This document shows positions 47,751 to 59,542 of a stretch of DNA of 64,000 nucleotides, piece after piece. The notes under the pieces were generated by a model, which had not been told where the DNA came from, ran no database searches, and saw only the letters and a program-made list of their open reading frames with translations. The DNA lies in contig CM040126.1 of assembly GCA_022559845.1 (NCBI GenBank), positions 48,106,458-48,170,457 of the forward strand. The letters are read 5' to 3'. Every line of letters begins with the position of its first letter. Position 1 is the first letter of the stretch. Position numbers and translations under genes: made by a program. This DNA comes from Amorphophallus konjac (lineage: Eukaryota; Streptophyta; Magnoliopsida; Alismatales; Araceae).

Positions 47751-47995
47751 ATCGACTATAAGGACCCGAGATGGTTACAGAAATCTTTGTCCCTTCATTG
47801 GAAAGATTCTCTACCCCAATACTCAAACAAAACCTCTCTTTTTTTAAATTAATTTTTGGGGGGGATCTCCCTCTCCCTCCCTCCTCCCCTCTCTCTCACC
47901 TTGGATCGACTATAAGGACCCGAGATGGTTACATAAATCTTTTTGTCCCTTCATTGCAAAGATTCTCTACCTTTAGACCCAAACAAAACCTCTTT
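47751..47995. repeat. tandem duplication, ~150-bp period
   Basis: CGACTATAAGGACCCGAGAT and about 80 following bases, up to CAAACAAAACCTC, occur twice. Confidence 0.85.
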
Positions 47996-48015
47996 TTTTA
48001 ATTACTTTGGAGGGG

Positions 48016-48016
<1 letters not shown>

Positions 48017-48094
<78 letters not shown>
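48017..48094. repeat. (CT)n microsatellite
   Basis: About 78 bases of CT repeat with one CC interruption. Confidence 0.95.
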
Positions 48095-48472
48095 GATTTA
48101 GCATCAAACACATAAGATTTGGCTTTTCGTAACAACCCCTTCCATGGAGTCTAAAGTCAGCCGATATGATGTGATACAAGTAAACTTGAGACTGAAAGAC
48201 ATTTCAAGAAAGTAAAATGTCCATGGCCGGCTGTTACATACAAGTAAACTTGAGACTTGAAGAGAGAGAGAAGTATGTCTAGTGCATTTGTGAGTCTAAA
48301 GTCAGCCAATATGATGTGATACAAGTAAACTTGAGACTCAAAGACATGTCAAGGAAGTAAACTATCCATGGAAGGGGATGTTACGAAAAGACAAATCTTA
48401 TGTTTTCGATGCTAAATCAGAGAGAGAGAGAGATGTGAAAAGCCAAATCTTATGTGTTTGATGCTAAATATC
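48095..48472. repeat. inverted repeat (53-bp arms) with internal direct repeats and purine flanks
   Basis: 48095-48147 is the reverse complement of 48366-48418 with a few mismatches. A third, shorter copy in the right-arm orientation lies at 48434-48472. Between the arms, 48148-48226 and 48293-48371 are direct repeats (AGTCTAAAGTCAGCC...CCATGG). The left arm is preceded by (CT)n and the right arms are followed by (GA)n, so the pairing extends into the microsatellites. Confidence 0.8.
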
Positions 48473-49568
48473 AGAGAGAGAGAGAGAGAGAAGTTTGTCT
48501 AGTGAATTCATGAATATGAAGTCAGCCAAATCTGAATTCATAAATGCTGTAGAAAGAAAATGATGAATTCACTAAACATACTTCAATAAGAATTAGTTAT
48601 TCCATGTTATCTGTATAACTACACCATGCATTAAGTATGGTTGACAACCTGTCCCTCTGATACAAGCTCTGAAATAAGAGACTAGATAAGGCCCATAGTG
48701 TAAATTATTAACTAACAGAAAAGGGAATGGACTGCAACCAGGAACCTGACAAATAGGAACAACATGTGTTTGTTCTGAAGGGGTTATATATAAAATATAC
48801 ATGCTTAGGCAACATAGATGTCAAATAATTTATGGCCAAAATAAAATATTGCTCCGTATGACTGAACTCTTTCAAACAACAGACAAAAGATCGATAATGA
48901 CTTCCCAGTTTGCATGCACAATTTCCCTCCCCTCTTGTTAATGATACAGTTATATGCTTGCCAAGAAGTGACTATGTAGTGAGTAATACTATCTAGTTTA
49001 GCAGTAAATTTTGATAAAATTACATGATTACTATCACTCCATTCTACCCATTCCATCATGATTGACATTAATGTTGGCATGCTGGTAGCGCATTGACTTC
49101 AACAATCTAGTGCTCCATCAGTACCAATAAATTCATCGCTATTTTACCATCAAGTATATGACTAATTGTTCTTTAAGTGGCAATAAATACTTGGATTCAT
49201 GTGTTAGAGATCTTAAGCTGACCCCAAAGTAATGAGACAAAGCATAATGATGATAGAATGATGAATAAATACAGAATCATTCTTTTACATATATCTTAAT
49301 GACTATAAGGACTTAAGTCATTTGAGACTAAAATCTAATGAGATTAAGTGAGATTAGAGTTTAAAATCTCCTATTAGAGTTTAAATATACTTGAGATTAG
49401 GGTTTAACTTAGTTTGAAATTACGGTTTAAGTGAGAGTAGAGTTTAAATCTCACTTGATCCACTGAGATTTGATATTAAAGTTTAAACCTCATTGACCCC
49501 TAATGATCTCCCATTTTTGAAACTTAATGTGCAGGTATTTGAGGGAACCGGTTTGAACCAGCCGGTTC

Positions 49569-49632
49569 CCAATTTGAATCGGAATCAGGACAGGAGCCGG
49601 CCAGCCCGGCCCTGTCCTGATTCTAGAATTGG
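49569..49632. repeat. GC-rich hairpin
   Basis: GAATCAGGACAGG (49582-49594) pairs perfectly with CCTGTCCTGATTC (49611-49623). Outer CCAATT and AATTGG extend the stem with mismatches. Confidence 0.8.
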
Positions 49633-50284
49633 AACCGATTCTGCAAACCTTGCTATGCAGCATGGTGGCCCCCTGCACTGCATGATGGAAGAGGGAAAGA
49701 ATTGGGGATGGGGAAGGATGAGGGCAACAAAGAGAAAAAAATTATGGTGATTTACTCATTTAATTCTTTTTTGTTGTGTCAAACTCATTGATTTTTTTGA
49801 AAGTGGATGGTACCCGTGTATATAAATAAAAAGAAAGGAGTATATAAGTGTAAGAAATAAACTCTCAAAATATCCCTATACAAAAAAGTACATCTAGAGA
49901 TGTGACACTCACTTATCCCCCCAATAGCTCAAAAAAAGAAGAGTTATGAGAATCCATATTACATAGTTTAACTCATTCTCTCACCCTCACCCCAAGAAAA
50001 TCCCCGCTCATTTCCAGGACCGTTGTCTCATTTCTGAAGATTGTTTTTTTCTTCTCCCCACGGACAGCCCACAAGGTGGCATTGTATCAAACTCATTTCC
50101 TTGTAAACTAACTAATACAAGCCCAAAGTAGTCTATACCTACAATCCACAAGTGAGACAACACAATATTTGGACAAATAAATAAAAAAAATTTATCTTTA
50201 TTTCTGACTACAGATTAGAGATGTTCCCAGCATTAACGATCATACAGTATCAAACTATTCTCTGGAAAAGGTAAGAGTGGATAC

Positions 50285-50482
50285 CCAAACTCCAACAACT
50301 TGGGGAGGACCTTCTGCATGTAGTAGGTTTTGGATGACCAAGCCTTGACCCTCAAGTTCACAATGTTGCTCATATTATGGTCAAACTGCTGAAACACATC
50401 TTCTGGGAGCTCTTTCACAACTCTAACGTGGCTCCTAAGTGTATCAATAAAGTAATGTTCATCAAAAATCTCTCCAAATTTG
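50285..50482 (-). pseudogene. O-fucosyltransferase-family exon
   Basis: 66 codons between acceptor CCTTGCAG and donor TTTGG|GTATCC. It reads KFGEIFDEHYFIDTLRSHVR, VVKELPEDVFQQFDHN and VNLRVKAWSSKTYYMQKVLP. This is the plant GT106/O-FucT (former DUF246) family, Golgi type II glycosyltransferases. It is joined in phase to the exon at 50834. The next expected exon downstream is not visible. Confidence 0.9.
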
Positions 50483-50833
50483 CTGCAAGGGAGTTTGGGA
50501 AAAAACAATGTTATTACTTCAAATGTTCCACTTAACTAAGAGAGCTAAGTACTTTTGGCCACTTTCAAAAACTAAGAACTAATAAACAGTATTCTTGTCA
50601 CTACGAGACGAGATGTACAAAGGCATTGTATAAAGATAACTATGTCAAATGGTCTAGATACTAGTCATCCAACATTCCAACAATGTGAAGATGCACACTT
50701 CAAAGTTCAGAAATGAAAGTGGTAAAACAAATAAAAGTGCATGCTATTCCATCTACATCCCAAATAAAGAAGGAATCATATACTAAAACCCAAATTTCAA
50801 AATCAAGTGGTATAAGATGAATTTTATCTTAAC

Positions 50834-50919
50834 CTAGAATCACGCCAAACACTGTCTAAGTGAAACATTGGAATGACTAGAGTTGCATTTAACAATCTTG
50901 CTACTGCAACTGCATCAAA
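50834..50919 (-). pseudogene. O-fucosyltransferase-family exon
   Basis: Reads AVAVARLLNATLVIPMFHLD, then SVWRDS, ending at donor TCTAG|GTTAAG. The family motif is AVAVAGLLNATLVIP. Its start is damaged: the expected first codons (family I-C-N) read differently and are out of frame, so an indel lies near 50915. Confidence 0.85.
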
Positions 50920-51523
50920 GGAATCAACTTGTCAAACAAAATGGTTACGTGGACATACAGCTACATAAAGAAGTCAATTAAAAGTAAGAGGTTAAACATT
51001 TTTTTTCAAAGAAGAACATACAACTACTTACATGAAATCAACTATGGTTTGATAGTAAAGTGACAACCATTGTAGATGCACATTTACAAAAACATGGCAC
51101 AGGAGATACAAAGAAGAAGAGACAAACAACAACAAATTTAATTGCTCTGTTTGCATTTAGTGTTATCAATGTCCATTTACCTACCCTATGCAAGGAATGA
51201 TGCCCAACAACAATACAGAACTTCATAAAGACCTTCCCACTTATTCTTATACAGGCATACAATCCCCTTTTCATAGAGTTGTAACACAAGAAACATATTA
51301 GTCTCCTCCCCTTTCACTATAGTTTTAAACCTATGAATAGAGAGCCACCACTTCATTAGTGACACTGCAGCTGTCAATGCATGGAGAAAAATAGTCTCAA
51401 TCAACTCCCACCCCAATAGACTGTCTTCACTTAATCCAAAAGAAAACAGCAACCAAGAAAAAGATAGATTCACAGGGATTTCATTCGCATGAAAGGTAGA
51501 CATCAATTATGATTAATACTTAC

Positions 51524-51620
51524 TGATAAGCGTTGTTGATTCAGACCTCCATTTGCTTCAATTATAAGAAATCCAGTTGAGGTTGGCAACTTTGGAAAAC
51601 CAAAAGGTTCAGCTCTTTTA
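51524..51620 (-). pseudogene. O-fucosyltransferase-family exon
   Basis: Reads GFLIIEANGGLNQQRLS up to donor TCA|GTAAGT. The motif EANGGLNQQR is a signature of plant O-FucT proteins and begins the GDP-fucose-binding fold. The 5' end of the exon is not clear. It continues in the right protein order into 50834-50919. Confidence 0.88.
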
Positions 51621-53400
51621 AGAGAATAGGTTTGGAACCTCAAAAGGAAAACAAATTCCATGGATCTACAATAGTGTCAGCAAGATCCACATGATTTAAC
51701 ACAATCACTAGAGTCCACACAAACACACATGATAATCAGAAAGGAAAGAGAAGTGAAGAAACACAAATGAAATGCAATCAAACAGAAAGTAACATAACCA
51801 ACAATGATCAAATGAGAAGAGGGAAAAACACTTTCTAACTCATACATGGCCAAGATCCTTGGAATGTTAAGATTGTGTAAAATAACTATGAATATAAAAT
51901 GCAGGATTTTGCTTCACATATAAGAGAAAATTTGGACATAATTCTCATTCCTTGTGCCATGTCGTCTTGTGTTATCTTTGCATTCCTTTAGTTAGCTCAA
52001 ACTCATACTTTTGTAATTTCTTTGTCTTAGGGGAAATCAGTTGACCACCAACTGCAAGCAGCCACAGGAGAGAGTGATGCTATGACAGAAGATGTCCCCA
52101 CCTAAAAAATAAAAGAGAAAGGAGAACCTTCCTAGTTAGACATCTGGCATAATATTTGGGCAGTGTGTATCAAAAATTGCCATACATCTTGGGACCTAAA
52201 CAAAGCCATAAATTGACCAAAAATACCATAGAAGTGGGTTTATGATGTCCAAGGGATGACTCAGATCTAATTATGGAACTCTGACCTAATCCTAATTTTT
52301 CTAATCCCACAATAGGAAAGCTTTAATCCCAATCTGCAAAACAACATCATTTTCGATCCCCTCGTTTTAATTGGCACTTCCTCAGCCACAATTATAGTGA
52401 TGAGATATACACAACTATTAGCCTTCAAAAGTTTCTTCATAAGAATGTACATCTATGACATGGACACAAAGGGGCATGAAGGAACAATTTTGTGAACTTA
52501 TATATAAGGTCTGTCAATATGACCAGACAAGCCCATTTAGCTACCAATGACTAAATGAGAAAGAGTTAGTGGTTGTCATGGAGAAACATCTTCACAGGAT
52601 TATTTTTTTTTTAAAAAAAAAGAGGAGTTTTCAATGCTGAGTAAACCCCCACTCACCAAGCCAGGGGAACAGGCTCTAATGATGTCCTGTGGTGCAAAAC
52701 TCAGAGACACGTGCTAAGGTCAGGTCCCCGCAATGCTCTGATCACACTTTCATGCTATGATGGAGAAACAAGAAGTGTCTTGCAAAAGGGCCTTAACCAC
52801 CATATCCAGAGAACGCAAATGATGATGCCATGTGGGTTTAATCCTTTCACATCATAGACACACTGAAATCACCAGGCCAAGTCATCTGAACATAAGTGTC
52901 TATTTGATTTGAACATTAGGGAAATAATTCAGATCTTTCAAATGATCACATCATGACAATGCGTACTCTTTACATAAGCAAGAAGAGAATTTAAGTTAAG
53001 AAAAAATAGCATAACATGGTATAGTGCATTTTCTTCTTTTCGAAGGAAAACATGGTATAGTGCATTTGTAATTATCAGGTCAAAGCTGAAGGGTTTAATC
53101 AAAAGAACTATCTTATAACATGATACACACACACAATTGGCTGGCATCCTACCTAACTCTACCTCCCCTCTCTCTCCCTTCTCTCTCAAATAGAGCACCC
53201 ACACACCTCCCCACCTCCATCAGACCCCCTGCTCCCTCATCGGACCCCCTACCCTTCCCCACCGGACCCCCTCTCACTCCTTCCTAGCCATGCAACCCAC
53301 AAAAAAAGAAAAAAAACTAGAACCCTTTCCTTCCTCCTCTTGACCCTTTGCTCCCCCATTAGACTCCCTCCCCGGTAAAAGGGGAAAAGGATTTCTTATG
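51621..53400. other. CACTA 1 interior, no coding recognised
   Basis: AT-rich with a T-run/A-run junction (52602-52622). Right of it lies a conserved-looking GC stretch (52640-52740, CCCCCACTCACCAAGCCAGG) that might be a SINE or part of one, but I could not confirm this. Confidence 0.4.
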
Positions 53401-53720
53401 CTAACCATCGCCCTTGCACAACCCTAACCCTCGTTAAATCCCTACATAAACAACAGAGCAACCAAGGGGGATAGCAAACCTGGTAGAAGGGATAGATTAT
53501 TGAGACGTCAATTTTGACGAAACACCTGGCCGATGTTGATGACGATGGCTTCGATGCCCTCACCGGCAGACGGCAATGTCTGAAGCAGTGGCCGCACACC
53601 TTGTTTGACAGCCTCCCCCAAGCGTGCTGCCCCTGCACAACCTTAACCCTCATTAAATCCCTACAGAAACGACGGAGCAACCAAAGGGGATAGTAAACCT
53701 AGTAGAAGGGATAGCTTCGG
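53401..53720. repeat. tandem duplication, ~235-bp period
   Basis: TTAAATCCCTACA(T/G)AAAC with GGAGCAACCAA, GGGGATAG and TAGAAGGGATAG occurs at about 53410-53490 and again at about 53645-53715. Confidence 0.8.
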
Positions 53721-53799
53721 CACCCACTCATCCGAGTATTGCGACGACGATGTACCACGGGATGGGGGCTTGCGATGGTGAGGAAGATGAGATAAAGAA

Positions 53800-54100
53800 G
53801 GAGAGCAGGGGAGGGGGTGTGGTGAACGGCGCGGCTGGGGAGTGAGGAAGAGAGGGAGGGGAAATGTTCTGAAGGCGCGGCTGGGGGGAGTGAGGAAGAG
53901 AGGGAGGGTGGCGGGCTGGGGGTTCCGAAGGCACGACTGGGGAGTGGGGATGAGCGGAGGGTGGCGGGCTGGGGGTTCCGAAGGCGCAGCTAGGGAGTGA
54001 GGAAGAGAGGGAGGGTGGCGAGAGGGTGGCGGGCTGGGGAGTGAGGAAGAGAGGGACTGGGGAGTGAGGAAGAGAGGGAGGGTGGCGAGCTGGGGTAGGT
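53800..54100. repeat. GAGGAAGAGAGGGAGGGTGG tandem array
   Basis: Six or more units of about 35-65 bp built from GAGTGAGGAAGAGAGGGAGG and GGCGGGCTGGGG. The complement gives a Pro/Ser-rich ORF of 168 codons that is a by-product of the repeat. Confidence 0.8.
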
Positions 54101-54289
54101 TTATGCTTTTAAGAAGGCTGTGGCTGGTTGGGTTCATTTCCGAAGGCGCGGGAGTTTTTAGCGCCAAAAGCTTTTACTCTATACCTACCACACACTGTAA
54201 TATATATAAAGATAATAATTATAGTACCGTTAAATCTAAGCGATATATATTCCTCCTATAATAAAAATTAGTAGGTATTTACTTACGAT

Positions 54290-54698
54290 AATATTCATGT
54301 GTAATATAAAAAAATAAAAAAGATGTATACCTACACGAACTATCGGTAGGTGATGAATAACAAATAAAAGATATGGGAATATATAGGTGATCTATTCCTA
54401 CGACTTCCAATAGTAGGTAAATACCTACGATATGATACGTAGGTAATGTATAACAAATAAAAAATTTGGACACCGATCACTCTACGAGTGACCTATTCTT
54501 ACGACACAAACAACGAGTAGGTAAATACCTACGACATTTATCGTAGGTAATATATAACAAATAAAAACTAATGTCATCGATCACTCTGCAGATGACCTAC
54601 TTCTACGACGGTAACGAAGCGTAGGTACGTTCCGATGACCATGTCCGTAGGTATTTTATTGCAATTATCTATTCCTACGGCTCAATTGAAACAGTAGG
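54290..54698. repeat. right subterminal array of CACTA 1, truncated
   Basis: Repeated TACCTACGA, TCGTAGGTA and CTATTCCTACGAC motifs match those at 27215-27960. The array ends inside AGTAGG at the start of the next LTR, so the terminal CACTA repeat is displaced to the right, outside the window. Confidence 0.75.
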
Positions 54699-55179
54699 TG
54701 TAGTACCCTGGATTTCTTTGGATCGGAATCGGAGAGCTTTCGGAGCGCTTTCGTGGGTCCTAAAACGTGTTTTACGATCCACTCGGGTTTTTCCCTTGTA
54801 TAACTTGTGAAATCCCGTGGAGAGTGAACCGTTGAGTTTTGAGACTCTGGGACGCTACAAGTGCATTGTGCTCTTTCCGAGAATCGCGGAGACTATTTTT
54901 TTGTATTTTTCTGAGTTTACGAAATTTTGTGTAGAAAATCGGATTTTTGGAAAATTGCTAATTTCTTTTCCTATTTTCCTTTTTCTTTTCTTCATAACCC
55001 TTGCTCTCTCCTCTCTCTCCCCTCACGATCTCTCACTTTCTCTCCCTCTGTTCTCTCTCCTCTCCCTCGGGCGCGCGACCGTGGCGGAGTTAGATGAGGT
55101 GGTGACGGCGTGGAGCTGACGTGGAGCGTGATGGCGCGAGAATCGAAGCATGATGTTGGCGCGATCTCATTCGTGGATT
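54699..55179 (+). mobile_element. start of a gypsy-like LTR, cut by CACTA 2
   Basis: TGTAGTACCCTGGATTTC opens the block. This start, a GC-rich body and a CT-rich leader region (54990-55070) suit a chromovirus-type LTR. It replaces the CACTA 1 array abruptly at its left and ends at the CACTA 2 terminus on the right. The remainder should lie beyond CACTA 2. Confidence 0.5.
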
Positions 55180-55970
55180 CACTACAAGAAAAATGAGAAA
55201 TTTTGACGTCCATTTACCATCGCAAATTCGTCGGAGATACGTCGCAATATGGATTTTCGACGTATTTCCGACGTAATAACAACGGAATATGGATGTCGAA
55301 ACTATTTCGTCGCAATTTTTTGACGTAATGAGATAGCGTCGCGCATAAGTCTGAAATTATCGACGAAAATATGTCGTCGAAATCATCGTGGCTATTTATG
55401 TCGGTATTTAATAATACAGAAATTAATTAATCATTGCGACGGAACATAATTTAGTTGAAAATAGGTCTAAAGTTTTCGACAGATGCCCTACAGATATATT
55501 CTGTGGTCGCAAACATATGGGTTAAATTAGTTCCGACGAAAGTTAATTTGGTGGCAAATACGTCCTTAATTTTCGATGAATTTTTATCGCATAAATAGTA
55601 CGTTGAAAACTTGTGGGTCATATTAGATACGACGAACTACTATTGTGTCGAAAATAAGTTGTTAATGCCCGACGAATTTGAGACGGATAATTAATACGTC
55701 GGAACTAGTTTGAATGAAATTACTTTCGACGAAACTATTTTTGGTTGAAAAGACGTCATTAATTATCGACGTATTTGAGACGGATACGTACTACGTCGAA
55801 ACTAATGTGTATAAAATTTGTTCCGACGAACATTTACTTGGTCAAAAATACGTTTGAACCTTTCGACTGATTTGCGCTGGAAAATAAATACGTCAGGAAA
55901 TAAGTGAGTGAAATTGGTTTCGACGAATTGTTAGTTGGTCGAAATTCCGTCGAAAACTTTCTGCACATAC
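55180..55970. repeat. terminal and subterminal repeats of CACTA 2
   Basis: About seven diverged units of roughly 100 bp, built from TCCGACGAA, TTGGTCGAAAATACGTC and TTTCGACG(A/T)ATTT, follow the terminus. They are likely binding sites for the element's own DNA-binding protein. Confidence 0.85.
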
Positions 55971-56233
55971 TTTTTTATATATTTTAAAATTTTAAAAACC
56001 TGTTTAAAGCTACAATTATACACCACAATCGGCTCAACTCAACATAAAACACACAATAAACAACATATACAACACACAATAGGATAAAATCCTATTGTAA
56101 ATTAGAATAAAGAACATCCATAACACATAAATCAGTGAATAAAAAAAGTTACAGTTACATTAATTGAAATGTATCATTTTTTCATAATATCATTAAAAAA
56201 ATCAAGAGATATCCGCTGCATCATCCTCATTCG
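55971..56233 (-). other. 3' flank of the Transposase_24 gene
   Basis: AT-rich, between the stop codon and the subterminal repeats; no coding. The 3' untranslated region and polyadenylation site of the gene would lie here. Confidence 0.4.
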
Positions 56234-56442
56234 TCATTCGTCATTCGTAGCATCTCCACCATCACCAGCTGTAGGAGGATCCTGCATCACAAAAAATAAA
56301 TAATAAATAGATTTTAATAAATATAATTATTCATATATGTAGTTAAATATCTTTTTGATTTTCTAAGGCCGAAAGTAGATAACATGAAGATTATTTCTTT
56401 CCCTCTCAAAGGTGAATTCTTTGAACTAAGTAGTAATGTTAT

Positions 56443-57808
56443 TGTTGTGTCCTGTGGTTTTGATGATGTCTAACACTATGAATCATATTATGATAATTAT
56501 TTTTTATATCATGAATTTGATGTATGCTGGCTAATGTCGATATGTTTTTTAATGCCTTGAACAACATTTTCATATGAATGCTTGAAGAGTTGTAATGTGA
56601 ATGTTGTAAATGTTTGAATTGTTATGTCTGTATGCTTGAAGAATGTCTATTTGAAGAACTGTAATATCTGAAGAATTCAGGTAAACATAAGCATGGCAGT
56701 GTCACAGCAGCCCTAGAAGCAACTCTGCAGAAGAAGCCTCCAATCGCTGAAAGAACAAGCTGATATATCAGTTTAAGATAGACTCTGTACCCGCTGAAGA
56801 ATAAGGGTGAAAAATATCCCTTAAGGCTGACAAATGTGCATTACGGGTGACAGATACTACCTTAAGGGTGACAAATAGATGGACTAGGTGAATAAAAGGC
56901 AACCGTGGTGACAAATAGCAGTGCAAAGGTGAATAATAGGCAACAGTGGTGATAAATAGCTATGAAAAGGTGAATAATAGGCAGCATGTATGAAACAGCT
57001 GAAATCCAAGAATCTCTAGCTGACTCGGGAGGAGTTACAAGTCGACTTCTAATAGAAGAATTCACAAAATGAAAGAAGACTTTTTAGCTGTGGATTAAGG
57101 GTGAAAATGGGTGGACAAAGCAGACAAATAGATGTATAGCAGTTTGAAATGGCTGTTCAGTGGTGTAAAGTGGCTCATGTCGTTGACATTTGAAGAATGA
57201 TGAAACTGGTTGAAGAGAATGATTCCCTCTGTGCTTCAGAGGAAGAGAGGACTGGTCCTCTGGTTGTGGGTAACTGGGTGTTACTCACGCTTCGTTCTAA
57301 ATTGATCAGAAGAGAGGAGAGTGTTCTTATAGGTCAAGCTGTAATTCAGCGTTTGTTTGCAGACTGAGTCTGCGGTTATTGCTATTGCAAGGGGAAGCCA
57401 CACTCAGGTTAGACGTAGGGTGTACGTAGATCTGCGTGGCAGATCGAATCACCTAAAAATTCTGTATGCCGTGATTTTCATTGGTGTGATTGGCCTTTAT
57501 CATCTAAGGCCTCCATTCACAGGTTTGCGTATGAACTGATCTTCCCTATACGCTAAGTTGTTGTATTGCATTCTGTTAGATCTGTCTGATCTGTGTGGAT
57601 TCTATGAAGTAGCATTCTCTTCGTTGGTGCATTCTTGTCATTTTCATTTATATTGTTCTCACATATATCATCTGAGCTCGTGGTTTGATAGCTTAGTGTT
57701 AAATTATCTTAGGCTTAAAAATTGAGCTTAAAATTTATATAGGATCTATACTGCTGCGCACACAATATCATATACTTGCTTCCGGCTTTGCCTATGAGGC
57801 ACACAACA
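56443..57808 (+). mobile_element. Sirevirus-like LTR in the last intron of the CACTA gene
   Basis: TGTTG at 56443 and CAACA at 57808 bound 1366 bp. It shares with the LTR at 3417-6060 the opening TGTTGTG(T/C)CC and the segment GTAG(G/A)TCTGC...CACCTAAAAA, so the two families are related. The flanking 5-mers differ (GTTAT, TTGGT), and a primer-binding site follows. It is therefore the 5' LTR of an element whose internal part was lost, not a solo LTR. Confidence 0.75.
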
Positions 57809-57809
57809 T

Positions 57810-57820
57810 TGGTATCACAG
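57810..57820 (+). promoter_or_regulatory. primer-binding-site stump
   Basis: TGGTATCACAG resembles the initiator tRNA-Met site TGGTATCAGAGC with one inserted base, one base after the LTR end. Confidence 0.65.
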
Positions 57821-59542
57821 ATTATCCCCTATTATAACTCTAAAGTCTACGAAATTAAAAATTAAATTAAATACTCACATGAGAGGGCGGTGTTGTGCTC
57901 GAGGGTGCTCCCTGAGGCAAAATCCCCGCCTAGGCCAGGAGGGTAGCAACCACACGAGCAAAGCGTGCCTTCATGCATTCCTCGACCATTCCTACCGCAT
58001 GTTCGACGATGGATGTAATATGACTCGTAGAAGTGCCGATGGAAGGAGTAGAGAAGGAACTGCTACCGGGATAGGACGGAGCTGAGCCCGGACACGATGC
58101 TAGAATCGGGCTGGCGTCCAAGCTCTGTCCAAAACCGTATACTCGTCCTTTCTTCGGTGGGCCGGCTGCTGCTACCCATGCGTCAGGATCTAGCTGCGGC
58201 CGCTGCGTCTCCTCTTCCCCATACTTTTCAGTCATATGCCTGTCATATGACTCCTGAAAATTGAATAAAAAATATTATAAATTTCATATTAATCAATCAT
58301 ATTTAAAAATTGAAATAGAAAAAAAATGTGTATGTATAATCTTACCACTACCAAGCGAGCTCTCTCGCTCACATACTGATCGGTCCCCTTCTTCTGGTGA
58401 ACTGTAGCAAATAAATCGCGGTACTAGACCGTACCACCCCTCTTCTTTTCTTGTTATACATGTTATAGAGAATAAATAAGGACATATAAGAAATAAAGTA
58501 TAATAAAATTAAGATTATTACTTACCAATCTCTCCTTTTGGGTCACGAAGGAAACAGATCTAGAAGTATAGAGATGCACGTTTGGATGTAACGCACGTGC
58601 GGCTTTGGCTTTTGCGGATTTGGCGATCCACTTAGGCTCGACCCATCTATCACAGAGGTCCTCCCAGTGCTCCCTCCTCATCCATGTGGGGCCGTTTGCC
58701 TTCCAAAGGCCACGGTCCTCGCTCCCCCCGGCTAGAGCCTTGGCACGTTCCCGACAGCCATGTAAATGATGCTTATAATTTACAGTTGCTGTGGCCTCCC
58801 ATACACGTCGAGCTCGTCCGGCGTCAGCTCGCCTCACAAACTGATATCCTTGCTGTCAAGAATTCAAATTTTATAAGTTAGTGGATTGAAATTGTGGAGT
58901 TGGGAAATATGTAATTTAAAAGATTAAATCGTATACCAAGAACTCGTCATACAATCGATTACGGATATCCTGAGGAAACTTTCGAAATGACTTATATGGG
59001 CCAGTAACATGTCGCTCAATAATGTTGGTAATAAAATGAGAAGCCTCACTGGGCTCTTCTTTATCACTGCAATTACATGTGTTAAAATGATAGCCAACAA
59101 TTATATAGTTGTTGGATAGGTAACGAACATAATTCATAAGTTTAAATATTTACCCAGAGACCCAACATGGCTTACGTCCCTCTTGCAACACCACCTGCTC
59201 GCCCTCGTGATGGCTAAGAGCATCGTCTGCCGGTTGTGTGCTCGGTTGGGCAGGCGAGCCAACTATCGCAGGTGGTGTGCCTGACGTACCTATTACAAGT
59301 AAAATAAAAGTAGTTAATCAGAATTTAGCACATTGTTAAAAATAAAATTATTCAACAAGTAAACATATAGAATTTTTATCATTTAACTAAGAATTTAAAA
59401 AAATATACCAGTAGAATGTGATGGAAGGGGTGTACTCTGTAGACCTGATGTAGAGGCACTCAAACCTGTAAACAAAAAATATCGTTAGCAAAACAAAGTG
59501 CATATTCACTACTATGTGATCTAAGAATTTAAATAAACATAC

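Larger units (their letters stand above)
46512..50284. other. stretch between the two captured gene fragments
   Basis: No exon of either gene recognised. It holds two tandem duplications (46978-47290 and 47751-47995), a long CT microsatellite, a large inverted repeat with purine runs, GAGATTAGAGTTTAAA repeats (49310-49500) and a GC-rich hairpin. Confidence 0.5.
27203..54698. mobile_element. CACTA element 1: En/Spm-type transposon carrying host gene fragments
   Basis: The left terminus CACTACAAGAAAA at 27203 is the canonical plant CACTA inverted repeat. It is followed by dense subterminal repeats of TACCTACGA and TCGTAGGTA to about 27960. The same motif family returns, in both orientations, at about 54290-54698, where it stops abruptly at the start of a gypsy-like LTR, so the right terminus lies beyond the window. 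No transposase of its own is recognisable inside. It holds fragments of importin-5 and O-fucosyltransferase genes plus later insertions of a LINE, a chromovirus and an LTR-like unit. That the two arrays belong to one element is inferred from their shared motif. Confidence 0.65.

Noticed and set aside
47973..48179. ORF with a long Arg-Glu run
   Set aside because: A by-product of the CT microsatellite.
53661..54167. 168-codon Pro/Ser-rich ORF on the minus strand
   Set aside because: It is the translation of the GAGGAAGAGAGGGAGG tandem array and has no domain.
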